DNA of 64,000 nt from JAICMB01 sp035295125. GTDB lineage: Bacteria; Acidobacteriota; Terriglobia; Bryobacterales; Bryobacteraceae. Below, in pieces: positions 63,619 through 64,000 of the stretch (its first letter is position 1; each line of letters starts with the position of its first letter). The position numbers were made by a program, and so were the translations under genes. The stretch lies in contig DATGJP010000072.1 of assembly GCA_035295125.1 (NCBI GenBank), positions 62,001 to 126,000 on the forward strand. Direction: 5' to 3'. The notes under the pieces are model-generated. The model made no database searches, was not told the origin of the DNA, and saw only the letters and a program-made list of their open reading frames with translations.

Positions 63619-63750
63619 ATGTCGCTCTACGAGGCCGCTGTTCTCGGGTTTCCGGGATGTACTATCCCCCCAGCCCCGTGGCAGAAGCGTTTTGAGAGCG
63701 CATGCGCAAGCGAAACCGCCTCCAATCTTGCTTCCATCGCGGAAAACTAA
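63619..63750 (+). pseudogene. Remnant of a small conserved acidobacterial ORF
   Basis: A plus-strand stretch translates as A-R-H-S-I-E-V-S-A-M-S-L-Y-E-A-A-V-L-G, a pattern that recurs in short acidobacterial ORFs (H-S-V-E-V-x-A-x-S-L-Y-E-A-A-V-L). It opens upstream of the ATG at 63619 without a proper start and stops at 63748. The expected C-terminal half (a further 40 or so residues) is not in frame, so it is probably truncated. Confidence 0.4.
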
Positions 63751-63823
63751 GTAGCATTGGGCTTCCTCCGGCCTTTGGATCTAACCGAGAACCACCCGTG
63801 AAACCGCCAGCCTCAGAATAGGT

Positions 63824-63848
63824 TAGGGGCGTCTTGAGAACGCCCCTA
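63824..63848. terminator. Hairpin after the last (minus-strand) gene
   Basis: TAGGGGCGT-CTTGAGA-ACGCCCCTA is a 9-bp perfect stem with a 7-base loop, 12 bases beyond the stop of the minus-strand gene. It lacks a T-run on either side, so it may be a weak bidirectional terminator or an mRNA end-protecting structure. Confidence 0.6.
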
Positions 63849-63859
63849 TCTTCCTCCGA

Positions 63860-64000
63860 CTAGTGTGTGATTTGCCCTTGCGCGCTCACCTGGAACGAGA
63901 GGACGCCATTGGCAGTAGTCATACTCGTGCCGCCCGGCGCCAGGGTAACGACTTGACTCCCGCCCGACGATATCACCGACACCGAGTATCCAACGGAAAC
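63860..64000 (-). CDS. Secreted-protein C-terminus (5' part outside window)
   Basis: The last 46 codons of a minus-strand gene end at TAG (63860-63862). The sequence is beta-type and Ser/Gly/Val-rich (for example Y-S-V-S-V-I-S-S-G-G, then T-M-T-like repeats and F-Q-V-S-A-Q-G-Q-I-T-H at the end), suggesting a secreted or surface protein such as a TIG/repeat protein. The family cannot be named from this part. Confidence 0.55.
   Translation of the reverse strand, partial: VSVGYSVSVISSGGSQVVTLAPGGTSMTTANGVLSFQVSAQGQITH

Overview
The window looks like chromosomal DNA of an acidobacterium of the Solibacter/Bryobacter type. This rests on protein families typical of that group: three Ser/Thr kinases fused to TolB-like propellers, a Sig-70_X6-type ECF sigma factor overlapping its kinase, a VWFA-related secreted protein, an SBBP-repeat protein, a Solibacter-type C-terminal TIG-like secreted protein, an Oar-like outer-membrane TonB protein, and a paired sulfatase and formylglycine-generating enzyme. 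No database search was possible, so family names come from motifs I can read.

Layout. 0-6.5 kb: the tail of an ECF sigma factor with two DGPF/YCII proteins (an ECF42-like module), a subclass B3 metallo-beta-lactamase, then the FGE and sulfatase pair. 6.9-9 kb: a Tat-exported PhoD-like phosphatase. 9.6-13.4 kb: an envelope-stress operon (XRE regulator, NfeD-like membrane protein, flotillin, PspA) with a promoter that contains an operator. 13.4-16 kb: an MFS transporter, a Tat-exported Gfo/Idh oxidoreductase and tRNA-Pro(GGG). 16-32.5 kb: kinases, secreted beta-propeller and repeat proteins, and three decayed genes.

32.7-47.6 kb is the most interesting part. It is a catabolic locus read from several promoters: a TPP-dependent lyase/synthase, two ThuA-like proteins, an MFS permease, a cytochrome c with a helix-hairpin-helix tail, a TolB-TPR regulator, a SauS-like CoA-acylating aldehyde dehydrogenase, a short citrate-synthase-like (citryl-CoA-lyase-like) protein, a ribbon-helix-helix protein, an Oar-like outer-membrane protein and a PQQ dehydrogenase. 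Three copies of a 20-bp element (TTACsGT-N6-ACCGTTA) each lie exactly 5 bp upstream of a -35/-10 pair with 17-bp spacing. They stand before the TPP operon, the ribbon-helix-helix gene and the outer-membrane/PQQ/ThuA operon. I read this as a self-contained, probably undescribed regulon. The substrate is unknown.

48.3-55 kb holds an apparent contractile-injection cargo module: a beta-domain protein, a LysM/peptidoglycan-binding protein, a 1313-residue OmpA/peptidoglycan-binding/zinc-peptidase protein and a beta-propeller partner. 55.4-64 kb holds an NTF2-like protein, a DUF3592 membrane protein, a third kinase, hypothetical proteins, Ohr and a PEBP-family lipid-binding-like protein. The window closes inside a secreted protein on the minus strand.
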